The notes below the pieces were generated by a model. That model worked only from the letters and a program-made list of their open reading frames with translations, was not told where the DNA came from and searched no databases. Below are positions 25,164 to 34,306 of a DNA stretch of 64,000 bases, in pieces (position 1 is the stretch's first letter; each line of letters begins with the position of its first letter). A program made the translations under genes and the position numbers. The stretch is from Mycolicibacterium poriferae (GTDB lineage: Bacteria > Actinomycetota > Actinomycetes > Mycobacteriales > Mycobacteriaceae): contig NZ_AP022570.1 in NCBI RefSeq assembly GCF_010728325.1, positions 3,038,001-3,102,000 of the forward strand, in the 5' to 3' direction.

Positions 25164-28100
25164 ATGGGTATCAAGGTGGCCCTGGAGCATCGCACCAGCT
25201 ACGCGTTCGACCGCCTCGTCGAGATCTATCCGCATGTGGTCCGGCTCCGGCCCGCGCCGCATTCGCGCACTCCGATCGAGGCCTACTCGATGCAGGTGGA
25301 GCCCGCCGACCACTTCGTGAACTGGCAACAGGACGCATTCGGGAACTTCCTCGCCCGGCTGGTCTTCCCGACCCGGGCCCGCGCGTTGACCATCACGGTC
25401 GGCCTGATCGCGGATCTGAAGGTGATCAACCCGTTCGACTTCTTCATCGAGGAATATGCCGAGCAGATCGGCTTCACCTATCCCAAAGCGCTGGCCAACG
25501 ACCTCAAGCCGTACCTGAAGCCGGTCGACGACGTCGCCGAGGGATCCGGCCCGGGTGAACTCGCCGCGGCGTGGGTCAAGAATTTCTCGGTCGCCCCGGG
25601 GACACGCACCATCGACTTCCTGGTCGCGCTCAACCGCGCGGTCAACGCCGACGTCGCCTACAGCGTGCGGATGGAGCCCGGGGTGCAGACGCCCGATTTC
25701 ACGCTGCGCAGCGGAATCGGTTCGTGCCGCGACTCGGCCTGGCTGTTGGTGTCGATCCTGCGTCAGATGGGGCTGGCGGCCCGCTTCGTGTCCGGATATC
25801 TGGTGCAGCTGACCTCCGATGTGGAGGCGCTCGACGGCCCGTCAGGCCCGACCGCCGACTTCACCGATCTGCACGCCTGGACCGAGGTCTACATCCCCGG
25901 CGCCGGATGGATCGGTCTGGACCCGACGTCGGGCCTGTTCGCCGGCGAAGGACACATCCCACTGGCCGCGACCCCGCACCCGGAGTCGGCGGCCCCCATC
26001 ACCGGTGCCACCGGCAAGGCCGAGACCACCCTCGAGTTCAGCAATCTCGTCACCCGCGTGCACGAGGATCCGCGGGTGACGCTGCCCTACACCGAGGAGT
26101 CCTGGGCGGCGATCAACGCGCTCGGTGAGGTCGTCGACGATCGGCTCCGAACCGGTGATGTGCGGCTGACCGTGGGCGGGGAGCCGACGTTCGTGTCCAT
26201 CGACAACCAGGTGGATCCGGAGTGGACCACCGACGCCGACGGCCCGCACAAGCGTCAGCGCGCCTCGGCGCTGGCCGCCCGCCTGAAGAACGTGTGGGCG
26301 CCCAACGGGCTGGTCCAGCGCAGCCAGGGCAAGTGGTATCCGGGTGAACCGTTGCCGCGGTGGCAGATCGGTCTGCTCTGGCGCACCGACGGCGAGCCGT
26401 TGTGGACCGACGACGCACTGCTGGCCGACCCCTGGCCCGAGGAGGCGGTCGCCGCCGCACCGGCCTCCGACGACGCGGCCCGCGCGCTGCTGACCGCGGT
26501 CGCCGATGCGTTGGGACTCCCCGCCGCCCAGGTCCGCCCGGCCTTCGAGGATCCGCTGAGCCGCCTGACCGCGGCGGTGCGGCAACCGGCCGGGCTGCCC
26601 GTCGACCCGGCCGACGATCTCGAATCCGACAGCGCCGCGGCCCGCGCCCGGCTGCTGGCCCGGCTCGAGAGCCCGGTCGACGAGCCCGCCGCCCACGTCC
26701 TGCCTCTGCACCGGCGCGACGACGACACCGGGTGGGCCAGTGCGGATTGGACGCTGCGTCGGGGCCGCATCGTGCTGCTGGAAGGAGACTCGCCGGCCGG
26801 GTTGCGGCTGCCGTTGAACTCGATCAGCTGGAAACCGCCGCGGCCCTCCTTCGACGCCGACCCGATGCACTCACGAACCACGTGGCGATCAGACCGCGGG
26901 GGAGCGGCCACCGCCGACGCGGTGGTCGAGGACGTCGACGACGACGCCGAGTGGACGCCGACGACCGCGTTGGTCGCCGAGGTCCGTGACGGGTTGCTGT
27001 ATGTCTTCCTGCCGCCCACCGACGACGTCGAGCACTTCGTCGACCTGATCGCCCGGATCGAAGCCGCGGCCGCCGCGACCAGGTGTCCCGTCGTCATCGA
27101 GGGCTACGGTCCACCCGCCGACCCGCGGCTGTCGTCGATGACGATTACGCCCGACCCCGGGGTGATCGAGGTCAACGTCGCACCCACCGCGAGCTTCACC
27201 GAGCAGCGCGAACAACTCAAGACGCTCTACGAGCAAGCCCGCCAGGCGCGGTTGTCGACCGAGTCCTTCGAGGTCGACGGCACTCACGGCGGAACCGGCG
27301 GCGGAAACCACATCACCCTCGGCGGAATCACACCCGCGGACTCACCGCTGCTACGCCGTCCCGACCTGCTCGTCTCGCTGCTCACCTACTGGCAGCGGCA
27401 TCCGTCCCTGTCCTATCTGTTCGCCGGACGGTTCATCGGAACCACGTCGCAGGCGCCCCGCGTCGACGAGGGCCGCCCGGAGTCGCTGTACGAACTCGAG
27501 ATCGCCTTCGCCGAGATCGCGCGGCTGGCCTCGCATTCCGGAGGGCACGCCGAGCAATCGGCTGCCGATCATGGTCGCTCCGCAAGCTCCGCCCTGGAAC
27601 ATGGTCGCTCCGCAAGCTCCGCCCTGGAACATGGTCGCTCCGCAAGCTCCGCCCTGGAACATGGTCGCTCCGCAAGCTCCGCTCCGTGGATCGTGGACAG
27701 GGCCCTCCGCCACCTCCTCACCGACATCACCGGTAACACCCACCGCGCTGAATTCTGCATCGACAAGCTCTACAGTCCGGACTCCGCACGCGGCCGGCTC
27801 GGTCTGTTGGAGCTGCGGGGCTTCGAGATGCCCCCGCACTACCAGATGGCGATGGTCCAGTCCCTGCTGGTGCGCTCGCTGGTGGCATGGTTCTGGGACC
27901 AGCCACTGCGGGCGCCGTTGATCCGCCACGGCGCCAACCTGCACGGCCGGTACCTGTTGCCGCACTTCCTGATGCAGGACATCGCCGAGGTGGCCGCCGA
28001 TCTGCGGGCCTACGGGATCAACTTCGACACCAGCTGGCTGGACCCGTTCACCGAGTTCCGGTTCCCGCGCATCGGCACCGCCGTGTTCGGCGGCGTCGAG

Positions 28101-28637
28101 ATCGAACTACGCGGGGCGATCGAGCCCTGGAACGTGCTCGGAGAGGAGTCCACCGCCGGCGGCACCGCCCGCTACGTCGACTCGTCGGTCGAACGCCTGC
28201 AGGTGCGGCTCATCGGCGCCGACAGGCGGCGCTACATCGTCACCGTCAACGGCCACCCGATTCCGCTGCTGGCCACCGACAACCCCGACGTCCAGGTCGG
28301 CGGCGTGCGCTATCGCGCCTGGCAACCGCCCAGCGCGCTGCATCCGACCATCACCGTCGACGGGCCCCTGCGATTCGAGCTGATCGACACCGCCACCGGG
28401 GTATCCCGGGGCGGGTGCACCTACCACGTGTCGCACCCGGGCGGACGCGCCTACGACAGCCCACCGGTCAACGCCGTCGAGGCCGAATCACGGCGTGGGC
28501 GACGTTTCGAGGCCACCGGTTTCACCCCCGGCAAGGTCGACCTCGCCGAGCTCAGGGAGAAGCAGGCCCGCCAATCCACCGATGTGGGCGCGCCGGGGAT
28601 CCTCGATCTGCGGCGAGTGCGTACCGTGCTGCAGTAA
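25164..28637 (+). CDS. Transglutaminase-DUF2126 fusion protein
   Basis: A 1157-residue protein (Rv2566-like). Residues about 3-95 are the bacterial transglutaminase N-domain (VALEHRTSYAFDRLVEIYPHVVRLRPAPH). The transglutaminase-like core carries the Cys of GIGSCRDSAWLLVSILRQMG (about 185-205), the His of DLHAWTEVYIPGAGW and the Asp of LDPTSG. From about residue 300 to the end is DUF2126. An in-frame 30-bp tandem repeat adds HGRSASSALE units at about residues 803-840. ATG at 25164 starts the usual MGIKVALEH. Its TAA overlaps the next ATG by one base. Probable cysteine peptidase or amide-processing enzyme of a peptide system. Confidence 0.92.
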   Translation: MGIKVALEHRTSYAFDRLVEIYPHVVRLRPAPHSRTPIEAYSMQVEPADHFVNWQQDAFGNFLARLVFPTRARALTITVGLIADLKVINPFDFFIEEYAEQIGFTYPKALANDLKPYLKPVDDVAEGSGPGELAAAWVKNFSVAPGTRTIDFLVALNRAVNADVAYSVRMEPGVQTPDFTLRSGIGSCRDSAWLLVSILRQMGLAARFVSGYLVQLTSDVEALDGPSGPTADFTDLHAWTEVYIPGAGWIGLDPTSGLFAGEGHIPLAATPHPESAAPITGATGKAETTLEFSNLVTRVHEDPRVTLPYTEESWAAINALGEVVDDRLRTGDVRLTVGGEPTFVSIDNQVDPEWTTDADGPHKRQRASALAARLKNVWAPNGLVQRSQGKWYPGEPLPRWQIGLLWRTDGEPLWTDDALLADPWPEEAVAAAPASDDAARALLTAVADALGLPAAQVRPAFEDPLSRLTAAVRQPAGLPVDPADDLESDSAAARARLLARLESPVDEPAAHVLPLHRRDDDTGWASADWTLRRGRIVLLEGDSPAGLRLPLNSISWKPPRPSFDADPMHSRTTWRSDRGGAATADAVVEDVDDDAEWTPTTALVAEVRDGLLYVFLPPTDDVEHFVDLIARIEAAAAATRCPVVIEGYGPPADPRLSSMTITPDPGVIEVNVAPTASFTEQREQLKTLYEQARQARLSTESFEVDGTHGGTGGGNHITLGGITPADSPLLRRPDLLVSLLTYWQRHPSLSYLFAGRFIGTTSQAPRVDEGRPESLYELEIAFAEIARLASHSGGHAEQSAADHGRSASSALEHGRSASSALEHGRSASSALEHGRSASSAPWIVDRALRHLLTDITGNTHRAEFCIDKLYSPDSARGRLGLLELRGFEMPPHYQMAMVQSLLVRSLVAWFWDQPLRAPLIRHGANLHGRYLLPHFLMQDIAEVAADLRAYGINFDTSWLDPFTEFRFPRIGTAVFGGVEIELRGAIEPWNVLGEESTAGGTARYVDSSVERLQVRLIGADRRRYIVTVNGHPIPLLATDNPDVQVGGVRYRAWQPPSALHPTITVDGPLRFELIDTATGVSRGGCTYHVSHPGGRAYDSPPVNAVEAESRRGRRFEATGFTPGKVDLAELREKQARQSTDVGAPGILDLRRVRTVLQ
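27571..27682 (+). repeat. 30-bp tandem repeat inside the DUF2126 coding region
   Basis: Three perfect 30-base units start at 27571, 27601 and 27631, followed by a 22-base partial unit at 27661. Each begins ATGGTCGCTCCGCAAGCTCC. The period is a multiple of three, so the units encode repeated HGRSASSALE without shifting the frame. Perfect identity indicates recent expansion and likely strain-to-strain length variation. Confidence 0.93.
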
Positions 28638-31339
28638 TGGCGCTCCCGGTAGGCCGTCCGACATCTCCGAGCGGGGTCGGGCGGACAGACTTCGACAACC
28701 CGCTGGTGCCGTACGACACCGTGCGGGCGCAGCCGGCACTGTTCGATCTGCAGCCCGCCACCGGACCGGGTGACGCGGGCTATGACGAGTTCATCGACGA
28801 GAACGGCGATGTGCGCCCCGCCTGGCAGGAGGTTGCCGACTGCGTCCGCGACCGCGGCCGTGGCGGGCTGGACCGGTTGCGTGCCGCGGTCCGCAGCCTC
28901 GTCGACAACGACGGCATCACCTACATCCAGACCGACCACCTCGGCGACGCGATCACCAACGGCGACGGCGGCGCCGTGCCCGGACCCTGGCAGCTCGACG
29001 CGCTGCCGCTGGTGATCTCGGAAAGCGACTGGAACACCCTCGAAGCCGGACTCGTGCAGCGCTCCCGGCTGCTGGACGCGGTGCTGACCGATCTCTACGG
29101 CGCCCGCCGGTCGCTGACCAGTGGAGTGCTTCCCCCGCCGTTGCTGTTCGCCCACCCCGGCTATCTGCGTGCGGCGCGCGGTATCGAGGTGCCCGGACGC
29201 CACCAGCTGTTCCTGCACGGCTGCGACGTCAGCCGAAGTTCCTCCGGCGACTTCGTGGTCAACGCCGACTGGACGCAGGCCCCGTCCGGCGCCGGCTACG
29301 CCTTGGCCGACCGGCGGGTGGTCGCGCACGCCATCCCGGACCTCTACGAGGAGATCGGTCCCCGGCCCGCCTCCCCGTGGGCGCAAGCGCTGCGCCTGGC
29401 GCTGATCGAGGCGGCGCCCGAGACGGCCGAAGAGCCCGTCGTCGTGGTGCTCAGCCCCGGCATCCACTCCGAAACCGCTTTCGACCAGGCCTATCTCGCC
29501 AGCCTGTTGGGTCTGCCGCTGGTGGAGAGCGCTGATCTGGTGGTCCGCGACGGAAAGCTGTGGATGCGCTCGATGGGCACCCTGCAGCGTGTCGACGTCG
29601 TGCTGCGACGCGTCGACGCCGACTACACCGACCCGCTGGATCTGCGCGCCGACTCCCGCCTCGGTGTCGTCGGCCTGGTTGAAGTGCTGCGCCGGGGCGC
29701 GGTCACGGTGGTCAACTCGCTGGGCAGCGGCGTGCTGGAAAGCCCCGGCGTGCTGCGCTTCCTGCCCGAGCTCGCCCAGACGCTCCTCGGCGAGACACCG
29801 CTGCTGGCAACCGCGCCGATGTACTGGGGTGGTGCCGACCTCGAGCGCTCGCACCTGCTGGCGAACCTGTCGAGCCTGCTGATCAAGCCCGTCACCGGTG
29901 GCGAGCCGATCGTCGGACCGGACCTGTCGACGACACAACGCGAGTCGCTCGCCGCGCGCATCGAGGCGACCCCCTGGCAGTGGGTGGGCCAGGAGCTCCC
30001 GCAGTTCTCCTCCGCCCCCTCGGACTACCTGCCGATGGGCATGTCCTCTTCGAGCGTCGGAATGCGGCTGTTCACCGTCTCCCAGCGCAGCGGCTACGCC
30101 CCGATGATCGGCGGCCTGGGATACCTGCTGGCCCCCGGCACCGCTGCCTACCGGCTCAACACCATTGCCGCCAAAGACATCTGGGTGCGCACGCCGACCC
30201 GGGTCACGGCTGAGATCACCCCCGCCGCCCTCCCCGCCGAACCGAGCGCGGCCGAGGCCGTCCGGTTGCCGGCAATGCTGACCTCCCGACCCACCCCGGA
30301 GATCAGCTCGCCGCGTGTGCTCTCCGATCTGTTCTGGATCGGGCGATACGCCGAACGGGCCGAGAACACCGCCCGGTTGCTGACCGTGACCCGCGAGCGA
30401 TACCACGAGTACCGCTACCGCCAGACGATGGACGGCAGCGAGTGCGTGCCCGTTCTGCTCACCGCACTGGGCACGATCACCGGAACCGACACCGTCGCCG
30501 GGGGCGACTACCACGAGTTGGTGGCCACCGCGCCCACCACGCTGTGGGCGTTGACGGCCGACCGGCGTCGTCCCGGTTCGCTGGCGCAGTCCGTCGAACG
30601 ATTGAGCCTCGCGGCCCGCGCCGTGCGCGACCAGATGTCCAACGACACCTGGATGGTGCTCTCGGCGCTCGAGCGTGCCCTGCTGCACTCCCCGGAGACC
30701 CCGCCGGACTCCAAGGCCGAGGGCGAGTCGTTCCTGTCGTCGACCAACACCCTGGCCCTCGCCGGGATGCTGGCACTGTCGGGCGTCGTCTCGGAGTCCA
30801 TGGTGCGCGACACCGGCTGGGTCATGATGGACATCGGCAAACGCATCGAGCGCGGCCAGTGGCTCACGGCGCTGCTGCGGGCGACCCTGACCACCGCGCG
30901 GAATCCCGAGGCCGAGCAGACGATCACCGAGTCCACGCTGGTGGCGTGCGAGTCCCTGGTGACCTACCGCCGGCGCAACCCCGGCAAGGTTAGTGTGGCG
31001 GGCGTGGCCGAGCTGGTGTTGTTCGATGCGGAGAACCCGCGCTCGCTCGTGTACCAGCTGGATCGGCTGCGCAGCGACTTGAGGGCTCTGCCGGGAGCCT
31101 CGGGATCGTCGCGCCCCGAACGCATGGTCGACGAGGTCGCCACCCGCTTGCGCCGCATCGAACCTGCCGAGCTGGAGGAGGTCACCGCCGACGGGCGACG
31201 TGAGGAGCTCGCCGGCTTGCTGCGCGGCATGAACATCGACCTCCGTGAGCTCTCGGGCGTGATCACCGCCACCCATCTGTCGCTGCCGGGTGGCATGCAA
31301 CCGCTGTGGGGCCCCGATGCGCGGCGGGTGATGCCGTGA
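28637..31339 (+). CDS. Circularly permuted ATP-grasp / alpha-E domain fusion
   Basis: A 900-residue protein (Rv2567-like). The first ~530 residues are the circularly permuted ATP-grasp type 2 domain (formerly DUF404/407: FDLQPATGPGDAGYDEFIDENGDVRPAW, VVVLSPGIHSETAFDQAYLASLLG, VVNSLGSGVLESPGVLRFLPELA). Residues ~545-880 are the alpha-helical alpha-E domain (DUF403: LFWIGRYAERAENTARLLTV, GWVMMDIGKRIERGQW). ATP-grasp enzymes ligate carboxylates to amines; this group is predicted to make peptide-like amide bonds (comparative genomics, not shown biochemically here). Many genomes split the two domains; here they are fused. The ATG overlaps the preceding stop (TAATG). Confidence 0.92.
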   Translation: MALPVGRPTSPSGVGRTDFDNPLVPYDTVRAQPALFDLQPATGPGDAGYDEFIDENGDVRPAWQEVADCVRDRGRGGLDRLRAAVRSLVDNDGITYIQTDHLGDAITNGDGGAVPGPWQLDALPLVISESDWNTLEAGLVQRSRLLDAVLTDLYGARRSLTSGVLPPPLLFAHPGYLRAARGIEVPGRHQLFLHGCDVSRSSSGDFVVNADWTQAPSGAGYALADRRVVAHAIPDLYEEIGPRPASPWAQALRLALIEAAPETAEEPVVVVLSPGIHSETAFDQAYLASLLGLPLVESADLVVRDGKLWMRSMGTLQRVDVVLRRVDADYTDPLDLRADSRLGVVGLVEVLRRGAVTVVNSLGSGVLESPGVLRFLPELAQTLLGETPLLATAPMYWGGADLERSHLLANLSSLLIKPVTGGEPIVGPDLSTTQRESLAARIEATPWQWVGQELPQFSSAPSDYLPMGMSSSSVGMRLFTVSQRSGYAPMIGGLGYLLAPGTAAYRLNTIAAKDIWVRTPTRVTAEITPAALPAEPSAAEAVRLPAMLTSRPTPEISSPRVLSDLFWIGRYAERAENTARLLTVTRERYHEYRYRQTMDGSECVPVLLTALGTITGTDTVAGGDYHELVATAPTTLWALTADRRRPGSLAQSVERLSLAARAVRDQMSNDTWMVLSALERALLHSPETPPDSKAEGESFLSSTNTLALAGMLALSGVVSESMVRDTGWVMMDIGKRIERGQWLTALLRATLTTARNPEAEQTITESTLVACESLVTYRRRNPGKVSVAGVAELVLFDAENPRSLVYQLDRLRSDLRALPGASGSSRPERMVDEVATRLRRIEPAELEEVTADGRREELAGLLRGMNIDLRELSGVITATHLSLPGGMQPLWGPDARRVMP

Positions 31340-32268
31340 CGGCGTTCCCGGACGGGCCGACCGCCTCGGGGACCAGCCGGTGCTATCAGGTCACCCACCG
31401 CACCGTCTACCGCTATTCCGACGTGGTCACCAGCTCGTATGGCCGCGGATTCCTCACTCCGCGGGACTCGGCGCGACAGCGCTGCCTCGTCCACGAACTC
31501 GTCATCGACCCCGAAGCTGCTGACAGTTCGACCAGCCGGGACGCGTACGGCAATCTCAGTTCGTACTTCCACGTCACCGAACGGCACCGCAAGCTGAGCA
31601 TCACCAGCCGTTCCATCGTCGAGGTCGACCCCCCGCCGGCCGATCTCTACCAGGGTCCGTCGGCGCGCGCACCGTGGGAGATCGCGCGACCGGTCGGCAC
31701 CGACGGTGCGCTCGCGACCGAGTTCACGCTGGACCTGCAGCCGCCGGAAATCACCGACGAAGTACGCGACTACGCGGCACCGAGTTTCACCGAGGGGCGG
31801 CCGCTGATCGACGTGCTGCAGGACCTGACGTCACGCATCTACCGTGACTTCACCTACCGGTCGGGGTCCACCACGGTGTCGACACAAGTGAGCGAGGTTA
31901 TGGCGGCCCGCGAAGGGGTATGCCAGGACTTCGCGAGGCTCGCGATCGCCTGCCTGCGCGCCAACGGTCTGGCGGCCAGCTACGTCTCGGGTTATCTGGC
32001 CACCGATCCGCCCCCCGGGAAGGAACGCATGGTCGGGATCGACGCAACGCACGCATGGGCAGCCGTGTGGACGCCTCAGAACGCCTGGCTGGGACTGGAT
32101 CCCACCAACGACCAGATGGTCGATGAGCGCTACGTCACAGTGGGATTCGGCCGTGACTACGCCGACGTCCCCCCGCTGCGCGGCATCATCTACACCGACT
32201 CCGAGAGCAGCGTCATCGACGTCTCCGTCGATGTGGCTCCGCACCAGGGGGAGGTGCTGCGTGCGTGA
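31336..32268 (+). CDS. Transglutaminase-like cysteine protease family protein
   Basis: A 310-residue stand-alone transglutaminase-like protein: N-domain YQVTHRTVYRYSDVVTSSYGRGFLTPR, then the core with Cys in EGVCQDFARLAIACLRANG, His in DATHAWAAVWTP and Asp in LGLDPTND. The GTG at 31336 overlaps the previous stop by 4 bp (GTGA). It probably hydrolyses or transfers the amide formed by the ATP-grasp partner (inference). Second transglutaminase-like protein of the operon. Confidence 0.93.
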   Translation: MTAFPDGPTASGTSRCYQVTHRTVYRYSDVVTSSYGRGFLTPRDSARQRCLVHELVIDPEAADSSTSRDAYGNLSSYFHVTERHRKLSITSRSIVEVDPPPADLYQGPSARAPWEIARPVGTDGALATEFTLDLQPPEITDEVRDYAAPSFTEGRPLIDVLQDLTSRIYRDFTYRSGSTTVSTQVSEVMAAREGVCQDFARLAIACLRANGLAASYVSGYLATDPPPGKERMVGIDATHAWAAVWTPQNAWLGLDPTNDQMVDERYVTVGFGRDYADVPPLRGIIYTDSESSVIDVSVDVAPHQGEVLRA

Positions 32269-33346
32269 TTTCATCTGCCCCAACTGCGGTCAGCGGCTGG
32301 CGTTCGAGAACTCGGTGTGCCTGAACTGCGGCAGCTCGTTGGGCTTTTCCCTCGACGACATGGCGCTGTTGGTCATCGCCCCACCCGCGGAGAGCGAGCA
32401 CGCCGGCGCGGTCGACGAGAGCCACTACCAGCTGTGCGCGAATCTGCATCTGGCCGAATGCAACTGGCTGGTGGAGAAAGGGCCGATCGCCAAGCTCTGT
32501 GTGTCCTGCGCTCTGACCCGGACGCGACCCAACGACGCGGACACGGTGGCGCTGGCCGCCTTCGCGGGCGCCGAACGGGCCAAGCGTCGCCTGATCGCCG
32601 AACTGCACGAGCTGAAGCTGCCGATCGTCGGGCGTGACGCCGATCCCGACTACGGGTTGGCGTTCGACCTGCTGTCCAGCCAATTCGAGAAGGTGTTCAC
32701 CGGGCATGACAGCGGCCAGATCACCCTCGACCTCGCCGAAGGTGACGACGTGCATCGCGAGCAGTTGCGCGTGTCGATGGACGAGCCGTACCGCACGCTG
32801 CTGGGTCATTTCCGGCACGAGATCGGCCACTACTACTTCTATCGGCTGATCGGCACGTCGCCGGACTACCTCGCCCGGTTCAACGAGCTGTTCGGAGACC
32901 CGAACCTGGACTATCAGGCCGCACTCGACCGGCACTACAGCGAGGGCGCTCCGCCCGGCTGGGAGGACGACTACGTCTCGTCCTACGCCACCATGCATCC
33001 TGCCGAGGACTGGGCCGAGACGTTCGCCCACTATCTGCACATCCGGGACACCCTCGACACCGGTGCGGCGTTCGGCCTGGCCCCGGCGACCGCCACGTTC
33101 GACCGACGGGTGTTGGGGCCCAGCGGCTTCGACACGATCATCGAGATGTGGCTGCCGCTGGCGTGGTCGCTGAACATGGTGAACCGGTCGATGGGCAAGG
33201 ACGACCTGTACCCGTTCGTGTTGCCGCCCAAGGTTCTCGAGAAGATGCGATTCATCCACACCGTCATCGACGAGATCACCTCCGACCCGGCCAAACTGGC
33301 CGAAGTCGGCGCCCCCGTCGACGGCCAGACGCAACAACTCGACTGA
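32261..33346 (+). CDS. Zinc-ribbon metallopeptidase (Peptidase_Mx-like)
   Basis: A 361-residue protein. The N-terminus is a zinc ribbon (CPNCG...CLNCG within the first 30 residues), and two more cysteines (LCVSC) occur near residue 85. The catalytic motif HEIGHYYFYRLIG near residue 188 is the HExxH of a gluzincin-like peptidase, with a downstream EDWAETFAHYLH that may give the third ligand. The GTG at 32261 overlaps the preceding gene by 8 bp, completing a four-gene translationally coupled operon. A perfect hairpin follows. It may release or trim the peptide made by the operon (inference). Confidence 0.9.
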   Translation: MRDFICPNCGQRLAFENSVCLNCGSSLGFSLDDMALLVIAPPAESEHAGAVDESHYQLCANLHLAECNWLVEKGPIAKLCVSCALTRTRPNDADTVALAAFAGAERAKRRLIAELHELKLPIVGRDADPDYGLAFDLLSSQFEKVFTGHDSGQITLDLAEGDDVHREQLRVSMDEPYRTLLGHFRHEIGHYYFYRLIGTSPDYLARFNELFGDPNLDYQAALDRHYSEGAPPGWEDDYVSSYATMHPAEDWAETFAHYLHIRDTLDTGAAFGLAPATATFDRRVLGPSGFDTIIEMWLPLAWSLNMVNRSMGKDDLYPFVLPPKVLEKMRFIHTVIDEITSDPAKLAEVGAPVDGQTQQLD

Positions 33347-33390
33347 CCCGGTTGACCGGCGTGCGCGCGCCGTCGGGACGACACGCCGGG

Positions 33391-33412
33391 GCGGGCGCGT
33401 ACTCGCGCCCGC
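33391..33412 (+). terminator. Hairpin after the four-gene peptide operon
   Basis: GCGGGCGCG-TACT-CGCGCCCGC is a perfect 9-bp stem with a 4-base loop, 45 bases after the metallopeptidase stop and 26 before the next gene. There is no U-run; it is probably an intrinsic mycobacterial-style terminator. Confidence 0.6.
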
Positions 33413-33425
33413 TCGTCGCCGTCCC

Positions 33426-33431
33426 TACGAT
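33426..33431 (+). promoter_or_regulatory. -10 element of leaderless DUF3097 gene
   Basis: TACGAT, six bases, then the GTG at 33438. No ribosome site is present, so a leaderless transcript is likely. Confidence 0.55.
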
Positions 33432-33437
33432 CACTCG

Positions 33438-34286
33438 GTGGCTGATCGCTATGGCGCCGACATTCTCGCCCACAATCCGCACCGCAAACCCCGCTCCACC
33501 GAGGTGCCGATCGAGATCGGCATGGTCGTCGAGGACGCGCAGAGCGGGTTCGTCGGTGCCGTCGTGCACGTCGAGTACGGCCGGATGCGGCTGGAAGACC
33601 GGAACGGGCGTACCAAACCGTTTCCGATCGGACCCGGGTATCTGATCGACGGCAAGCCCGTGATCCTCACCGCCCCGCGCAAGGCGGGCCCAGCGGCACC
33701 GACGCGCACCGCCTCAGGGTCGGTAGCTGTCGCCGGCGCCCGGGCCAAAGTGGCGCTGGCCAGCCGAATCTATGTGGAAGGTCGCCACGACGCCGAACTC
33801 GTCGAGCAGGTGTGGGGTGACGACCTGCGCATCGAGGGCGTCGTCGTCGAGTATCTCGGCGGCATCGATGACCTCGCCGCGATCGTCGATGATTTCCGCC
33901 CCGGCCCGGGCCGTCGGCTCGGCGTGCTGGTGGACCATCTCGTCGCCGGGTCCAAAGAGGCCCGGATCGCCGCTCAGGTGATGCAGACGGTGCGCGACGG
34001 CCCTGGTGGCGAGCACACCCTGGTCGTCGGTCACCCGTTCATCGACATCTGGCAGGCGGTCAAGCCCGCACGGCTCGGCCTGCAGACCTGGCCGACAATC
34101 CCGCGATCGCAGGACTGGAAGCACGGAATCTGCGCCGCTCTGGGGTGGCCACACCGCGACCAAGCCGACATCGCCGCCGCGTGGCAACGGATCCGCGGGC
34201 GGGTCCGTGACTGGACCGACCTCGAACCCGAGCTGATCGGACGGGTGGAGGAACTGATCGACTTCGTGACCCAACCCGCGTCATGA
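33438..34286 (+). CDS. DUF3097 family protein with Toprim-like motifs
   Basis: A 282-residue actinobacterial protein of unknown function. The N-terminal ~85 residues form a small beta domain; the rest contains RIYVEGRHDAELVEQVWG (residues about 113-130) and RLGVLVDHLVAGSKEARIA. These resemble Toprim motifs, an acidic Glu after a hydrophobic strand and Asp followed by G-S/E-K, as in RNase M5-like nucleases, though the second motif has DH instead of DxD. Nucleic-acid cleavage is therefore possible but unproven. It lies 20 bases upstream of rarA, hinting at a replication or repair link. GTG start follows a leaderless -10. Confidence 0.85.
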   Translation: MADRYGADILAHNPHRKPRSTEVPIEIGMVVEDAQSGFVGAVVHVEYGRMRLEDRNGRTKPFPIGPGYLIDGKPVILTAPRKAGPAAPTRTASGSVAVAGARAKVALASRIYVEGRHDAELVEQVWGDDLRIEGVVVEYLGGIDDLAAIVDDFRPGPGRRLGVLVDHLVAGSKEARIAAQVMQTVRDGPGGEHTLVVGHPFIDIWQAVKPARLGLQTWPTIPRSQDWKHGICAALGWPHRDQADIAAAWQRIRGRVRDWTDLEPELIGRVEELIDFVTQPAS

Positions 34287-34306
34287 CGCAGTGGTAAGCA
34301 GGGAGC

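Noticed and set aside
25164..25200. Reading the transglutaminase-DUF2126 protein as starting more than 1 kb upstream
   Set aside because: The frame is open far upstream, but that DNA is the divergent deoR and kinase genes; the family N-terminus MGIKVALEH begins at 25164.
27571..27682. Possible CRISPR array
   Set aside because: Units are contiguous with no unique spacers, in frame inside a gene, and no cas genes are nearby.
28451..31300. A very long open frame on the minus strand opposite the ATP-grasp/alpha-E gene
   Set aside because: Shadow of a high-GC coding strand: the translation is low-complexity Arg/Gly/His/Gln with no domain, while the plus strand shows clear family motifs.
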